A DNA stretch of 19,547 nt, taken from Clostridiales bacterium UBA5446 (GTDB lineage: Bacteria > Bacillota > Clostridia > Oscillospirales > Oscillospiraceae). The translations under genes were made by a program, and so were the position numbers. The notes beneath the pieces are model-generated. The model did no database searches. It was not told the DNA's origin and worked only from the letters and a program-made list of their open reading frames with translations. Shown here in pieces: positions 7,207-14,570 of this stretch. Positions within the stretch are counted from its first letter, which is position 1. The number at the start of each line of letters is the position of its first letter. Where the stretch lies: positions 7,930-27,476 of the forward strand of contig DIRC01000058.1 in the NCBI GenBank assembly GCA_002427465.1, in the 5' to 3' direction.

Positions 7207-8337
7207 ATGGAAATCTATCTTGATAACGCGGCGACCACAAAGGTCTGTGACGAGGCGGCCGACGCCGCCCTTGCTATGATGACGAAGGCATACGGCAACC
7301 CGTCTTCAACCCATGCAAAGGGGCGTGAAGCAAAAAAAGCGCTGGATCTTGCGCGGGCCCAGGTGGCCGATGCGCTGGGCTGCACGCCGGCCGAGCTGGT
7401 CTTCACATCCTGCGGCTCCGAAGCCGACAACTGGGCGATTATACGGGGCGCCGAATCCGCGCGGCGCCGGGGCGGCCATATCATCAGTTCCACCGTAGAG
7501 CACGACGCCGTGCGCAAAAGTCTGGATGCCCTTGAAAAGCAGGGCTTTGAAGTCACCAGGCTCAGCCCCGGGGCCGATGGAAGCCTGTCCGCCGGGAACG
7601 TCTTGGCCGTGCTGCGGCCGGATACGGTGCTGGTATCCCTGATGATGGTCAATAATGAGACAGGAGCGGTTACAGATATCGCAGACATATTCAGGAAAGT
7701 AAAAGACACCGGCTCACATACCCTTCTCCATACCGACGCGGTGCAGGGCTTTCTCAAAGTTCCATTCTCCGCAAAAACATTGGGCGCCGATATGATCAGC
7801 CTGTCGGGACATAAAATACATGCCCCGAAGGGCATCGGTGCACTGTACATCCGGGATGGCCTGAAAATCGCCCCTTATCTTATGGGCGGCGGCCAGGAGG
7901 AAGGACGCCGGGCCGGTACGGAGGCCATTCCGCTGATTGCGGCCTTCGGCGCCGCGGCGGCAGCGGGGAAAGCCCAGTTCCCTAAATCCGCGGCACACAT
8001 GGCCTCTCTGCGGGGAAAAACCCTTTCCCGCCTGAAGGCCGAAATCCCCGGGCTGACGGCCGCGGCAGGCGGCGCGCCGCACATACTCTCCGTATCCCTG
8101 CCGGGGTACCGGAGCGAAGTCCTGATGAACTATCTCGAGGCCCGCGGAATTTTTGTCTCGAAAAGCTCCGCCTGCAAAAAAGGCGGGCGGAGCCATGTGC
8201 TCGAGGCCATGGGCCTTCCCCCGCGTGTGATTGACGGAACTATAAGGATCGGTTTTTCCCGATTTACAACGGAAGACGAAGTCAGGGAATTCTGCGGCGC
8301 GTTGCGGCAGGCCTCTGAAACACTGGCGCACACATAA
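7207..8337 (+). CDS. Cysteine desulfurase, NifS/IscS family
   Basis: 376 residues. A PLP enzyme that takes sulfur from cysteine as a persulfide for Fe-S clusters or thiolated tRNA. Seen: N-terminus YLDNAATT; NNETG at 149-153; cofactor Asp177 in HTDAVQ; Schiff-base lysine Lys203 in SGHKIHAPKG; and active-site Cys323 in SSACKKGG. The start ATG has AAGGTG just upstream. In Firmicutes a close relative is often followed by thiI, the tRNA 4-thiouridine enzyme, but here a convergent permease gene follows, so its partner cannot be read from context. The divergent neighbour MtaB needs Fe-S clusters and sulfur, which makes a shared role plausible but unproven. The exact subtype (nifS, iscS, yrvO) is not decided. 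Confidence 0.94.
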   Translation: MEIYLDNAATTKVCDEAADAALAMMTKAYGNPSSTHAKGREAKKALDLARAQVADALGCTPAELVFTSCGSEADNWAIIRGAESARRRGGHIISSTVEHDAVRKSLDALEKQGFEVTRLSPGADGSLSAGNVLAVLRPDTVLVSLMMVNNETGAVTDIADIFRKVKDTGSHTLLHTDAVQGFLKVPFSAKTLGADMISLSGHKIHAPKGIGALYIRDGLKIAPYLMGGGQEEGRRAGTEAIPLIAAFGAAAAAGKAQFPKSAAHMASLRGKTLSRLKAEIPGLTAAAGGAPHILSVSLPGYRSEVLMNYLEARGIFVSKSSACKKGGRSHVLEAMGLPPRVIDGTIRIGFSRFTTEDEVREFCGALRQASETLAHT

Positions 8338-8341
8338 TCCT

Positions 8342-8363
8342 CGGGGCGGCCTTAGCCGCCCCG
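8342..8363. terminator. hairpin between convergent genes, loop holds a stop codon
   Basis: Perfect 9-bp stem CGGGGCGGC/GCCGCCCCG with a 4-nt loop. It starts 5 bp after the desulfurase stop. The loop and first stem base contain the TAA of the opposing AI-2E gene (8354-8352). T runs on both sides are poor, so it may act as a weak bidirectional terminator or mRNA 3'-end stabiliser. Confidence 0.55.
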
Positions 8364-9710
8364 ATTATTCTGCCCGGCCGGGCCGTCTTCCCCGCCGTCC
8401 TGATCTTTCCGCGCCCGGGGCGGCGGTTTATTATTCCTGCCCGGCTCCGCGTCCCCCGCCTGAGGCGGATCGTCAACCGCTTTCTTGCTCACCGGATCGA
8501 AATGGTTAAGATGGGTATATGCGGCGGTATCCGCCGGCAGGCCGTTTCTTTTCAGTTTTTTATCAACCAGCTTGGTAATGCCGGTATAGGTAACCACAAA
8601 AACAGGCACCCCCAGAAGCATTCCGGCAAAGCCGAAAAGCCCGCCGCCGAGAATGATCGAAAACATGACCCAAAATCCGTTCACACCGATGGACTCACCC
8701 AGGATTTTCGGCCCGAGGATATTGCCGTCGAACTGCTGAAGCACAAAAATGAACAGGACGAATTCAAGGCATTTGATCGGCGATTCTATCAGAATGATAA
8801 ACGCCGCCGGAACCGCACCGATAAACGGTCCGAAAAACGGAATCACATTCGTCACGCCGATGATCACCGAAACAAGAACCGCATACGGCATGCCCATAAG
8901 CACGCAGCAGATGTAGCACAGCATCCCGATGATGGCGCTGTCTACAACTTTTCCGGAGATAAACCCCATAAATATTTTGTCGGTAAAGCGGATACCGTCC
9001 AGAATTTTATTGGCAAACGGCACTGAAAATATGCTGTAAATCAGTTTTTTAGCGCCTGTGCCCACAGCTTCCTTGTTAAACAGGATATAAATAGAAACAA
9101 TCACGCCTACTACGACATAATATACGCCGCGTATGAAATAATAAACACCGTTGGTGATGTTGGTCACAAGGTTTGTCATCTGCGGCAGAAGGCTGGTTTT
9201 CATCCATCCGATCAGAGACTCCGACATGTCGGCAATGACGGTCACGAAGGTTTCCTCCAGCTGGGGATAATCCGCCAGAACCTTACTGACCCATTCGACG
9301 GTTTTATCATAATACGTGGTGCTGTTAAGCAGGAGATTCTCGATGCTGGAGTAGATCTGGGGCAGCACCATCCTCAGAAGCAGGAAAATGATCAGGATCA
9401 TCAGGGCTTCGGATACAATAATCGCAGACCCTCTGGCGCTCACAAACCTCCAGCGCTCATTTTTGGGGAACAGCCGCGCCCCCATCCGGGCGAAAATCCT
9501 CTTTTCAAAAAAGCGCATCATAGGCCGGAGAAGATATGAGATGGCAAAGCCCCAGATAAAAGGACTGAGTATTCTGAATACCTTTGTCACGCCCGCATAG
9601 AAAATGGGCCAGCGTGCAATTGTGGCATACAGCACAATGCAGCCGGCGATCACGGCAAAAGCCGTAACGCCCCAATATATATACTGCTTTTTTCCCTCAA
9701 ATTTTTTCAC
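8352..9710 (-). CDS. AI-2E family transporter (PerM/YtvI-like)
   Basis: 452-residue polytopic membrane protein with the family layout: two N-terminal helices (about 10-65), a third near 85-110, a soluble amphipathic section (about 115-190), then five or so helices to about 385. Conserved family elements are seen at GVTNVIPFFGPFIGA and QQFDGNILGPKILG. Members have been linked to AI-2 export, ion exchange or unknown cargo; nothing here identifies the substrate. The last 60 or so residues are soluble and rich in Pro, Gly, Asp, Asn and Arg, an unusual disordered-looking tail. The start is GTG at 9710, with GGAGG 6 nt upstream. It is transcribed alone from a good promoter at 9739-9767 and converges on the cysteine desulfurase. 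Confidence 0.9.
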   Translation of the reverse strand: MKKFEGKKQYIYWGVTAFAVIAGCIVLYATIARWPIFYAGVTKVFRILSPFIWGFAISYLLRPMMRFFEKRIFARMGARLFPKNERWRFVSARGSAIIVSEALMILIIFLLLRMVLPQIYSSIENLLLNSTTYYDKTVEWVSKVLADYPQLEETFVTVIADMSESLIGWMKTSLLPQMTNLVTNITNGVYYFIRGVYYVVVGVIVSIYILFNKEAVGTGAKKLIYSIFSVPFANKILDGIRFTDKIFMGFISGKVVDSAIIGMLCYICCVLMGMPYAVLVSVIIGVTNVIPFFGPFIGAVPAAFIILIESPIKCLEFVLFIFVLQQFDGNILGPKILGESIGVNGFWVMFSIILGGGLFGFAGMLLGVPVFVVTYTGITKLVDKKLKRNGLPADTAAYTHLNHFDPVSKKAVDDPPQAGDAEPGRNNKPPPRARKDQDGGEDGPAGQNNRGG

Positions 9711-9738
9711 TAAGCGCCTCCGCCGGCTTCTTCAGTCT

Positions 9739-9767
9739 ATTCTACCTTGACCATTTCGCGCCGTCAA
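9739..9767 (-). promoter_or_regulatory. sigma-A promoter of the AI-2E permease
   Basis: On the minus strand, TTGACG (9767-9762), a 17-bp spacer and TAGAAT (9744-9739), 28 bp before the GTG start. Confidence 0.75.
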
Positions 9768-9837
9768 CATCAAAAAGCGACAAGTTATTCGCAAGCTTTG
9801 GATTATGTCAACCATTTTTGCATATTATAAGACTTTT

Positions 9838-9844
9838 TTCGACA
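9838..9844 (-). promoter_or_regulatory. candidate Spo0A box upstream of the carboxypeptidase
   Basis: TGTCGAA on the minus strand, a full match to the core Spo0A-box heptamer, within an A/T-rich stretch. It is about 190 bp before the carboxypeptidase start and 71 bp upstream of the permease -35. A 7-mer match is weak evidence alone. Confidence 0.35.
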
Positions 9845-10034
9845 TTAATAGCTGTTGAAAACCCTGTTGAGAGTGTGCAAAACCTTGAAATCAGGTGACT
9901 TTTTCCAGATCAGCCAAAACATCAAAATTCATCCTCTTCGTGAATATCTCATAATGTTTGTATACCTGCCGGGTGGAATACGCAGACAGGTCTTCCGCAT
10001 AGGCTTTTACAAAAAACGTGATGGAGTGATTCCC

Positions 10035-11189
10035 ATGAAAAAGTCCGCGCGCTTTGCCCTTGCCCTCCTGCTTGTGTTGGCTCTGTCTTTGCCGGTCATG
10101 GCGATCGAGCCGGTTTCAGAGGACGCCATAAGCATATCCTCCCCCTGCGCAATTCTGGTGGAAAAAACCACCGGCACCGTGATTTATGAAAAAAATGCAA
10201 AAGAGCGCGGTTCGCCCGCCTCAGTAACCAAGGTCATGACGATGCTGCTCATTGCCGAAGCCGTTGACAGCGGACTCATAACGCTGGATACGATGGTTAC
10301 CGCCAGCTCCAGAGCCGCCTCCATGGGCGGCAGCCAGATCTGGCTGGAGGAGGGCGAGCAGATGACGGTTTCCGATATGCTCAAATGCATCGCCGTGGTT
10401 TCGGCCAACGACTGCGCCGTGGCCATGGCCGAGCATATCAGCGGCTCTGAAAACGCTTTTGCCCAAAAAATGAACGCGCGCGCCCTGGAACTGGGCTGTG
10501 AGGACACCAATTTTAAAAATTGCACCGGCCTTTTCGAGGATCCAGAACACTATACCTGTGCCTATGACATTGCGATTATGTCCCGCGAGCTGCTGCTCCA
10601 CGATTGGATAAAGGACTACACCACCATATGGATGGACACCGTGCGCAACGGAGAGTTTGGCCTGTCGAACACAAATAAGCTGGTATACTACTATGACGGC
10701 TGTACAGGCCTGAAAACCGGCTTTACCACCACCGCCATGTACTGCCTTTCCGCCAGCGCGAAACGGGACGGGGTAGAATACATCGCCGTTATCATGCATG
10801 GCAAGAGCATAGAAAGCCGCAACGACGATGCGAAAGCTCTGCTGAGCTATGGGTTCGCAAACTATACCCTCTGCCCGCTTCAGGCCGGAGGGGTTCTCCC
10901 TCCGGTGAGGGTGGAGCTGGGAAAAAGCGACAGCGTCCAGCCCCTGTATGCCGGCTCGGACGCCATACTGCTGGAAAAGTCCGTCGCCAAGGATATCCAT
11001 TATTCACTGGATCTGGCGGAAAGCATAACCGCCCCCGTGAAAGCCGGAGACCGGCTGGGTACCCTGACCGTATATTCAGGCTCCGACATAACTGCCCAAG
11101 TGGCCTTGACGGCAGATAACGACGTTCCCCGCCTTTCAGTCTGCGGCATTTTCCTGCGTATGCTGAACATGGCCACATCTTCGGAATAA
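10035..11189 (+). CDS. D-Ala-D-Ala carboxypeptidase (DacF/PBP5-like)
   Basis: 384 residues. A penicillin-binding protein of low molecular mass that trims the terminal D-Ala from peptidoglycan stem peptides outside the membrane. A signal peptide is clear (MKKS, hydrophobic core to about residue 20, likely cut after VMA at 23). The three S11 active-site motifs are present: SVTK at 63-66 (Ser63, Lys66), SAN at 123-125 and KTG at 227-229. The C-terminal part (about 285-384) fits the PBP5_C beta domain and ends with a short helix (FLRMLNM) that may anchor it to the membrane. The start is the ATG at 10035, with GGAG 7 nt upstream and the signal peptide immediately following; the frame open further upstream is ignored. 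A Spo0A-box match lies upstream, so a sporulation link is possible. I leave the symbol open because dacF and dacA types cannot be separated here. Confidence 0.94.
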   Translation: MKKSARFALALLLVLALSLPVMAIEPVSEDAISISSPCAILVEKTTGTVIYEKNAKERGSPASVTKVMTMLLIAEAVDSGLITLDTMVTASSRAASMGGSQIWLEEGEQMTVSDMLKCIAVVSANDCAVAMAEHISGSENAFAQKMNARALELGCEDTNFKNCTGLFEDPEHYTCAYDIAIMSRELLLHDWIKDYTTIWMDTVRNGEFGLSNTNKLVYYYDGCTGLKTGFTTTAMYCLSASAKRDGVEYIAVIMHGKSIESRNDDAKALLSYGFANYTLCPLQAGGVLPPVRVELGKSDSVQPLYAGSDAILLEKSVAKDIHYSLDLAESITAPVKAGDRLGTLTVYSGSDITAQVALTADNDVPRLSVCGIFLRMLNMATSSE

Positions 11190-11268
11190 ACATCCCCACT
11201 CTATTATCATTATCCTCTTTTAATCGGTTCATTATCCCCACCCTGAGGCAAAATATGCCAAATATCCC

Positions 11269-11296
11269 TTGTATTTTTCAGTGGCTGTAGTATAAT
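11269..11296 (+). promoter_or_regulatory. sigma-A promoter of pgi
   Basis: TTGTAT (11269-11274), a 16-bp spacer and a perfect TATAAT (11291-11296), 32 bp before the ATG. A short inverted repeat GGCA-N5-TGCC lies at 11247-11259, just upstream of the -35. Confidence 0.72.
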
Positions 11297-11328
11297 GACT
11301 TTACTCTAACCGTAAGGAATGGGATAAC

Positions 11329-12603
11329 ATGATTAAGGTAGATTTATCCGGAGCAGCGCCGTTTTTTGATGCCGGAGGCCCCGACTACGCCGGAGCCGCG
11401 GCCGCCCACAGACACCTGGAGGAATTGGCCGCATCCGGCACGGATTTTACCGGCTGGCTGGAGCTGCCGAAGAGAATGGCGGGAGCCGAACTGAAAACCA
11501 TCCTGTCCGCCGCTCAGAAAATCCGATCCCGTTCCGGCGCACTTGTGGTTGTTGGCATCGGCGGCTCCTATCTCGGGGCCAGGGGCGCCATTGAACTGCT
11601 TCGCCCCGTCCCCGCTCCCGGAGACCCGAAAATCTTCTTCCTTGGCAACGGGCTTTCTCCGGACTATGTATCCGACGTGATCGAAAGGCTAGGCGGCACT
11701 GATTTCGATGTGAACGTCATCTCAAAGTCCGGCACCACCCTTGAGCCCGCCCTGGGTTTTCGAATTGCCCGAACCCTGCTGGAGAAAAAATACGGCTCCT
11801 CGGCGAAAAAACATATTTTTGCCACTACGGATGCTTCCTCGGGTACCCTGCGCGCAATGGCCCTTGCCGAAGGCTGGGAGTGCTTCACGATCCCCGGGAA
11901 CGTGGGGGGACGTTACAGCATTTTGTCAGCCGTTGGACTTTTGCCCATGGCCGTGGCGGGACTTGACATTGCCCGGATTATTTCGGCCGCGGCCGAAACC
12001 TTCGACCGGCTGAGCCTTCATAGCCCGGATAATCCGGCATGGCAATATGCCGCCGCCCGGCAGCATCTTTACCAATCCGGCCGCACCCTGGAACTTTTGG
12101 CCTGCTACGAACCTTCATTCCGCTTTATGGCCGAGTGGTGGAAGCAGCTTTTCGGAGAAAGCGAGGGTAAAAATGGCATCGGCCTTTTCCCAGCCTCCCT
12201 GGAATACACCGCCGACCTCCATTCAATGGGGCAGTACGTCCAGGACGGCCCGCGCAAGATGCTTGAGACGGTGGTATGCTTCGAGAGCTTCCGCCGGAAA
12301 TTCCCCATCCCCTTCGGCATGGGCAACCCGGACGGGCTGAATTACCTTGCCGGCAGGGATCTGGGCGACGTATGCCGAGTGGCGGCCGAGGCCGTCAAGG
12401 CCGCCCACATCAGCGGGGGCGTGCCAAACATCGGCATCTCCGTGCCCATGAGGGACGAGGCCGGCCTTGCGCAGCTGATCTGCTTTTTCGAGTTTTCCTG
12501 CGCACTTTCCGGCTATATGTCGGGCGTGAACCCCTTCGACCAGCCCGGAGTTGAAGCTTATAAGAAAACAATGTTCAAAATGCTGGGAAAACCAGGGGTC
12601 TGA
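11329..12603 (+). CDS. pgi: Glucose-6-phosphate isomerase
   Basis: 424 residues. It interconverts glucose-6-phosphate and fructose-6-phosphate in glycolysis and gluconeogenesis. Conserved blocks: GIGGSYLGARGA (76-87), the phosphate-binding ISKSGTT (131-137), NVGGRYSILS (191-200), FGESEGKNG (275-283), the SIS-type LHSMGQYVQ (297-305) and NPFDQPGVEAYK (401-412). Aligned by spacing with the Bacillus-type enzyme, the catalytic residues are Glu277, His298 and Lys412. The length is slightly below the usual 440-450 of this type because of a short N-terminus. The ribosome site AAGGA is 10 nt before the ATG. It appears monocistronic: the next gene has its own promoter, and no strong terminator separates them. 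Confidence 0.97.
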   Translation: MIKVDLSGAAPFFDAGGPDYAGAAAAHRHLEELAASGTDFTGWLELPKRMAGAELKTILSAAQKIRSRSGALVVVGIGGSYLGARGAIELLRPVPAPGDPKIFFLGNGLSPDYVSDVIERLGGTDFDVNVISKSGTTLEPALGFRIARTLLEKKYGSSAKKHIFATTDASSGTLRAMALAEGWECFTIPGNVGGRYSILSAVGLLPMAVAGLDIARIISAAAETFDRLSLHSPDNPAWQYAAARQHLYQSGRTLELLACYEPSFRFMAEWWKQLFGESEGKNGIGLFPASLEYTADLHSMGQYVQDGPRKMLETVVCFESFRRKFPIPFGMGNPDGLNYLAGRDLGDVCRVAAEAVKAAHISGGVPNIGISVPMRDEAGLAQLICFFEFSCALSGYMSGVNPFDQPGVEAYKKTMFKMLGKPGV

Positions 12604-12635
12604 TATGAACAGTATTTTAATTTTTTATTCATCTG

Positions 12636-12664
12636 TTGAAGTACCCTTTAAAAGATGGTAATCT
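12636..12664 (+). promoter_or_regulatory. probable extended -10 promoter of the P-loop gene
   Basis: TTGAAG (12636-12641), a 17-bp spacer ending in TGG, then TAATCT (12659-12664). The -10 is poor but is preceded by a TGn extension. Downstream in the leader is a 6-bp hairpin GGGAAG-CAGA-CTTCCC (12671-12686), just ahead of the ribosome site. Confidence 0.45.
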
Positions 12665-12712
12665 GAAGCTGGGAAGCAGACTTCCCCATCAAACTAAGGA
12701 GTGTGGTCTACT

Positions 12713-13129
12713 ATGGTCAAGGTAATAATGGGCCTGAAAGGTTCCGGCAAAACCAAAAGGCTCGTGGAACTCATCAGAGTGGCAATCAGCGAAGAGCACG
12801 GCGACGTTGTATGCATTGAAAAAGACAAAAACCTCACTTATGATATTCCATACCAGGCCCGGCTTATCCATGCAAGCGACTATGAAATTGGCACTTTCGA
12901 ATTTATGAAGGGCTTTATAAGCGGCCTGTGCGCGGGAAACTACGATATTTGCCATATATTTATTGATAACTTCCATAAAATGTTCAACGCAGGCACAGAA
13001 AACCAGGTAGTTGAATTCCTTGGCTGGCTCTCGGCTTTTGCAAAAAAGGAGAGTATCCGATTTACGATAACAATGACCGCCGACCCGCAGAGCGCGGGTG
13101 AGGAGATCCGAAAATATATAATCCAGTAG
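12713..13129 (+). CDS. Small conserved P-loop protein of unknown function
   Basis: 138 residues, cytoplasmic, no signal or membrane segment. It has an N-terminal beta strand and Walker A GLKGSGKTK (residues 7-15), a Walker B-like strand CHIFID (80-85), and a final strand FTITMTAD (117-124) followed by a helix. This is a minimal P-loop NTPase fold, most likely ATP-binding. I recall similar short proteins across Clostridia, sometimes labelled 'twitching motility PilT'. It lacks PilT's domains, so that label should not be trusted. The start is the ATG at 12713, with AAGGAG 11 nt upstream; a GTG at 12701 overlaps the ribosome site. Neighbours (pgi before, convergent rqcP after) give no functional hint. 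It is closed by the terminator at 13140-13182. Confidence 0.85.
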   Translation: MVKVIMGLKGSGKTKRLVELIRVAISEEHGDVVCIEKDKNLTYDIPYQARLIHASDYEIGTFEFMKGFISGLCAGNYDICHIFIDNFHKMFNAGTENQVVEFLGWLSAFAKKESIRFTITMTADPQSAGEEIRKYIIQ

Positions 13130-13139
13130 TTGCGCGGCA

Positions 13140-13182
13140 AAAATAAATCGGCGTATGCAGCCTGCATACACCGATTTATTTT
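13140..13182. terminator. strong bidirectional terminator
   Basis: A long hairpin: a 12-bp outer stem AAAATAAATCGG/CCGATTTATTTT, one C-A mismatch, a 7-bp inner stem GTATGCA/TGCATAC and a 3-nt loop. A-rich and T-rich flanks are symmetrical, so it serves both the P-loop gene (plus) and rqcP (minus), which converge here. Confidence 0.92.
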
Positions 13183-13206
13183 AGCTCCGGACCTCTTTCC
13201 GGAACC

Positions 13207-13446
13207 TTAAAGCTCCCTGTACATGGCAGGCGCGTCGGATTTTGTGACGCGCTCGTCCGCCGAAAGCACCTCTACTTTGAGACGGCGCTGGCCAAAAGCG
13301 ATTTCCAGCACGTCTCCGGGCTTCACGTCGCAGGAAGCCTTCACCGTTTTCCCGTTCACGGATACCCTGCCGCCGTCACAGGCCTCGTTTGCCACCGACC
13401 GCCGTTTTATCAGGCGCGAAACCTTTAAATACTTGTCGATTCTCAC
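13207..13446 (-). CDS. rqcP: RqcP (YabO), S4-domain RNA-binding protein
   Basis: 79 residues, essentially one S4 domain: MRIDKYLKVSRLIKRRSVA, then GGRVSVNGKTVKAS and KPGDVLEI. RqcP works with RqcH on split 50S subunits carrying stalled peptidyl-tRNA, supporting alanine tailing in ribosome-associated quality control; it is the Hsp15 relative of Firmicutes. The start is GTG at 13446. Its ribosome site AAGGGGG begins within the TAA stop of the preceding kinase-like gene, 11 bp away, so the two are co-transcribed and probably translationally coupled. In many Firmicutes this gene follows mazG or hup and precedes yabP-yabQ-divIC; here none of those is adjacent. Confidence 0.92.
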   Translation of the reverse strand: MRIDKYLKVSRLIKRRSVANEACDGGRVSVNGKTVKASCDVKPGDVLEIAFGQRRLKVEVLSADERVTKSDAPAMYREL

Positions 13447-13457
13447 GGCACACCCCC

Positions 13458-14543
13458 TTAATCATTCAGCGCCGGCCCATATTCGGAAGCATGCAGCCAC
13501 GTTGAAAGCTGAACCATCACGGGGTCCAGGCTGTCCAGGCTGTAAGGCGTTTCCATGCTCCGGAAAACGGTACAGGATTCATTATCCTCGGGCAGCATGA
13601 CAATCACCTTAGTCCCCTGTCCCTGCCTGCTTTCAATCACAATGGAGCCGCAGTGCCTTTCGGCTATGCATCTGGCGACGCTGAGCCCTATCCCCGCGCC
13701 GGAGGCTGTTTCAACCAGAGTTTTGTTTTCTCTCCATCGGCAAAACACCGTCGAAAGAATTTCGGGCGGTATGCCGGGACCATTATCCTGAATCATCAGA
13801 ATAAGTCGGTTGCCGGATTTACTGAGGGTCACCTTGACCCGGCCGCCCTTTTCAAGTGAGATCAGGCTGTTCGAAAGCAAATTTAAAAACATCTGCTCAA
13901 AAAGTTCCCTGTCCACAACAGCAAAGCAGGACTTTAGCCCGCATTCGAAAGTGACCGATATCCCACGCTTTTCCCCAAAAAACGCCGCGGCCTCCACAAG
14001 ACCGGCACAAAACGCCTTCAGCTCAATTGTAACCGGCAGCCATGGGATTTCCCCCTTGTTTACCGCGTTGACCACCGAAAGATTTAGAAGAAGGCGGCGA
14101 AGTTGGTTATGACTGTGCTCAAGCACGGAGGTACAGGTCATCAGTTTTTCATCGCCGTATTCTTCCGTAAAAGCGGAAAGCCGTTCCACGGCCAGCTTAA
14201 TATTGGTAATCAGCGTACGCATCGGCGCGATAAGGTATGCGTCCGCATCGTTCGACAGCGGCTCGGGTTCAAAGTGCAGCATATAGACCCGGATATCGTT
14301 CAGTACCGATACCGAAACAGCGGCGTTTTGATCAAAAATCACCCCGGAGGAAACAAATGTCTCAGCAGTTACATTCAAGATATGCTCCGGAAGAATCAGC
14401 AGCGCCGGTTTACCCGTGCTGTCGCTTCCCGCCTTCTCAATCGCGGCGGGATTCATGAATACAATAATAGCCTTCCGAACGCCTATTACAGCATCTCTCG
14501 AGAGGGAGAACAATGCCGCCAGGCCAGGGACCGGATCATCCAT
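13458..14543 (-). CDS. Soluble PAS/HATPase sensor kinase-like protein lacking the phospho-acceptor His
   Basis: 361 residues with no membrane segment. Residues 1-95 look like a PAS-type sensor domain. A helical region at about 104-160 aligns with a histidine-kinase dimerisation domain, but the usual H-E/D-L-R-T-P reads APMRT, putting Ala106 at the phospho-acceptor position. The ATP-binding domain is intact: N box NLLSNSLIS (Asn225), G1 DNGPGIP (253-259) and G2 GAGIGLSVA (282-290). A 40-residue tail after 320 matches nothing I know. It may be a pseudokinase, use another His (His143 or His145 are in the second helix), or bind ATP for another purpose. The start ATG is preceded by AGGAGG at 5 nt. 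No response regulator is nearby; rqcP follows in the same transcript. The promoter carries a Spo0A-box match. Confidence 0.85.
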   Translation of the reverse strand: MDDPVPGLAALFSLSRDAVIGVRKAIIVFMNPAAIEKAGSDSTGKPALLILPEHILNVTAETFVSSGVIFDQNAAVSVSVLNDIRVYMLHFEPEPLSNDADAYLIAPMRTLITNIKLAVERLSAFTEEYGDEKLMTCTSVLEHSHNQLRRLLLNLSVVNAVNKGEIPWLPVTIELKAFCAGLVEAAAFFGEKRGISVTFECGLKSCFAVVDRELFEQMFLNLLSNSLISLEKGGRVKVTLSKSGNRLILMIQDNGPGIPPEILSTVFCRWRENKTLVETASGAGIGLSVARCIAERHCGSIVIESRQGQGTKVIVMLPEDNESCTVFRSMETPYSLDSLDPVMVQLSTWLHASEYGPALND

Positions 14544-14570
14544 GCCTACCTCCTGGTTTATTTATAAGTG

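Larger units (their letters stand above)
9711..10034. other. 324-bp divergent intergenic region
   Basis: It separates the AI-2E permease (minus) from the carboxypeptidase (plus). It holds the permease promoter, a Spo0A-box match at 9838-9844, and the carboxypeptidase ribosome site GGAG at 10024-10027. I could not find a convincing sigma-A promoter for the plus strand; TTCATC-N16-CATAAT near 9930-9957 is the best weak candidate. A frame open back to 9855 joins the carboxypeptidase but has no start signal and no coding-like sequence. Confidence 0.6.

Noticed and set aside
9845..9900. Origin-like GTTGAAAAC/CTGTTGAGAG sequence
   Set aside because: No DnaA-box cluster, AT-rich unwinding element, or dnaA/dnaN neighbours; too little to support an origin.
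9855..10034. 60-codon upstream extension of the carboxypeptidase frame
   Set aside because: Begins at a TTG without ribosome site, is not coding-like, and would bury the signal peptide that starts at 10035.
10674..10680. TGTCGAA Spo0A-box match
   Set aside because: Inside the carboxypeptidase coding sequence and not near a promoter; expected by chance.
10221..11000. 259-codon minus-strand frame
   Set aside because: Lies wholly within the carboxypeptidase gene on the opposite strand, with no start signal and no recognisable domain.
12701..12712. GTG start at 12701 for the P-loop protein
   Set aside because: It overlaps the AAGGAG ribosome site, which is correctly spaced for the ATG at 12713.
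13458..14543. Canonical two-component sensor kinase annotation
   Set aside because: No phospho-acceptor His at the aligned H box and no response regulator nearby, so it is described as kinase-like only.
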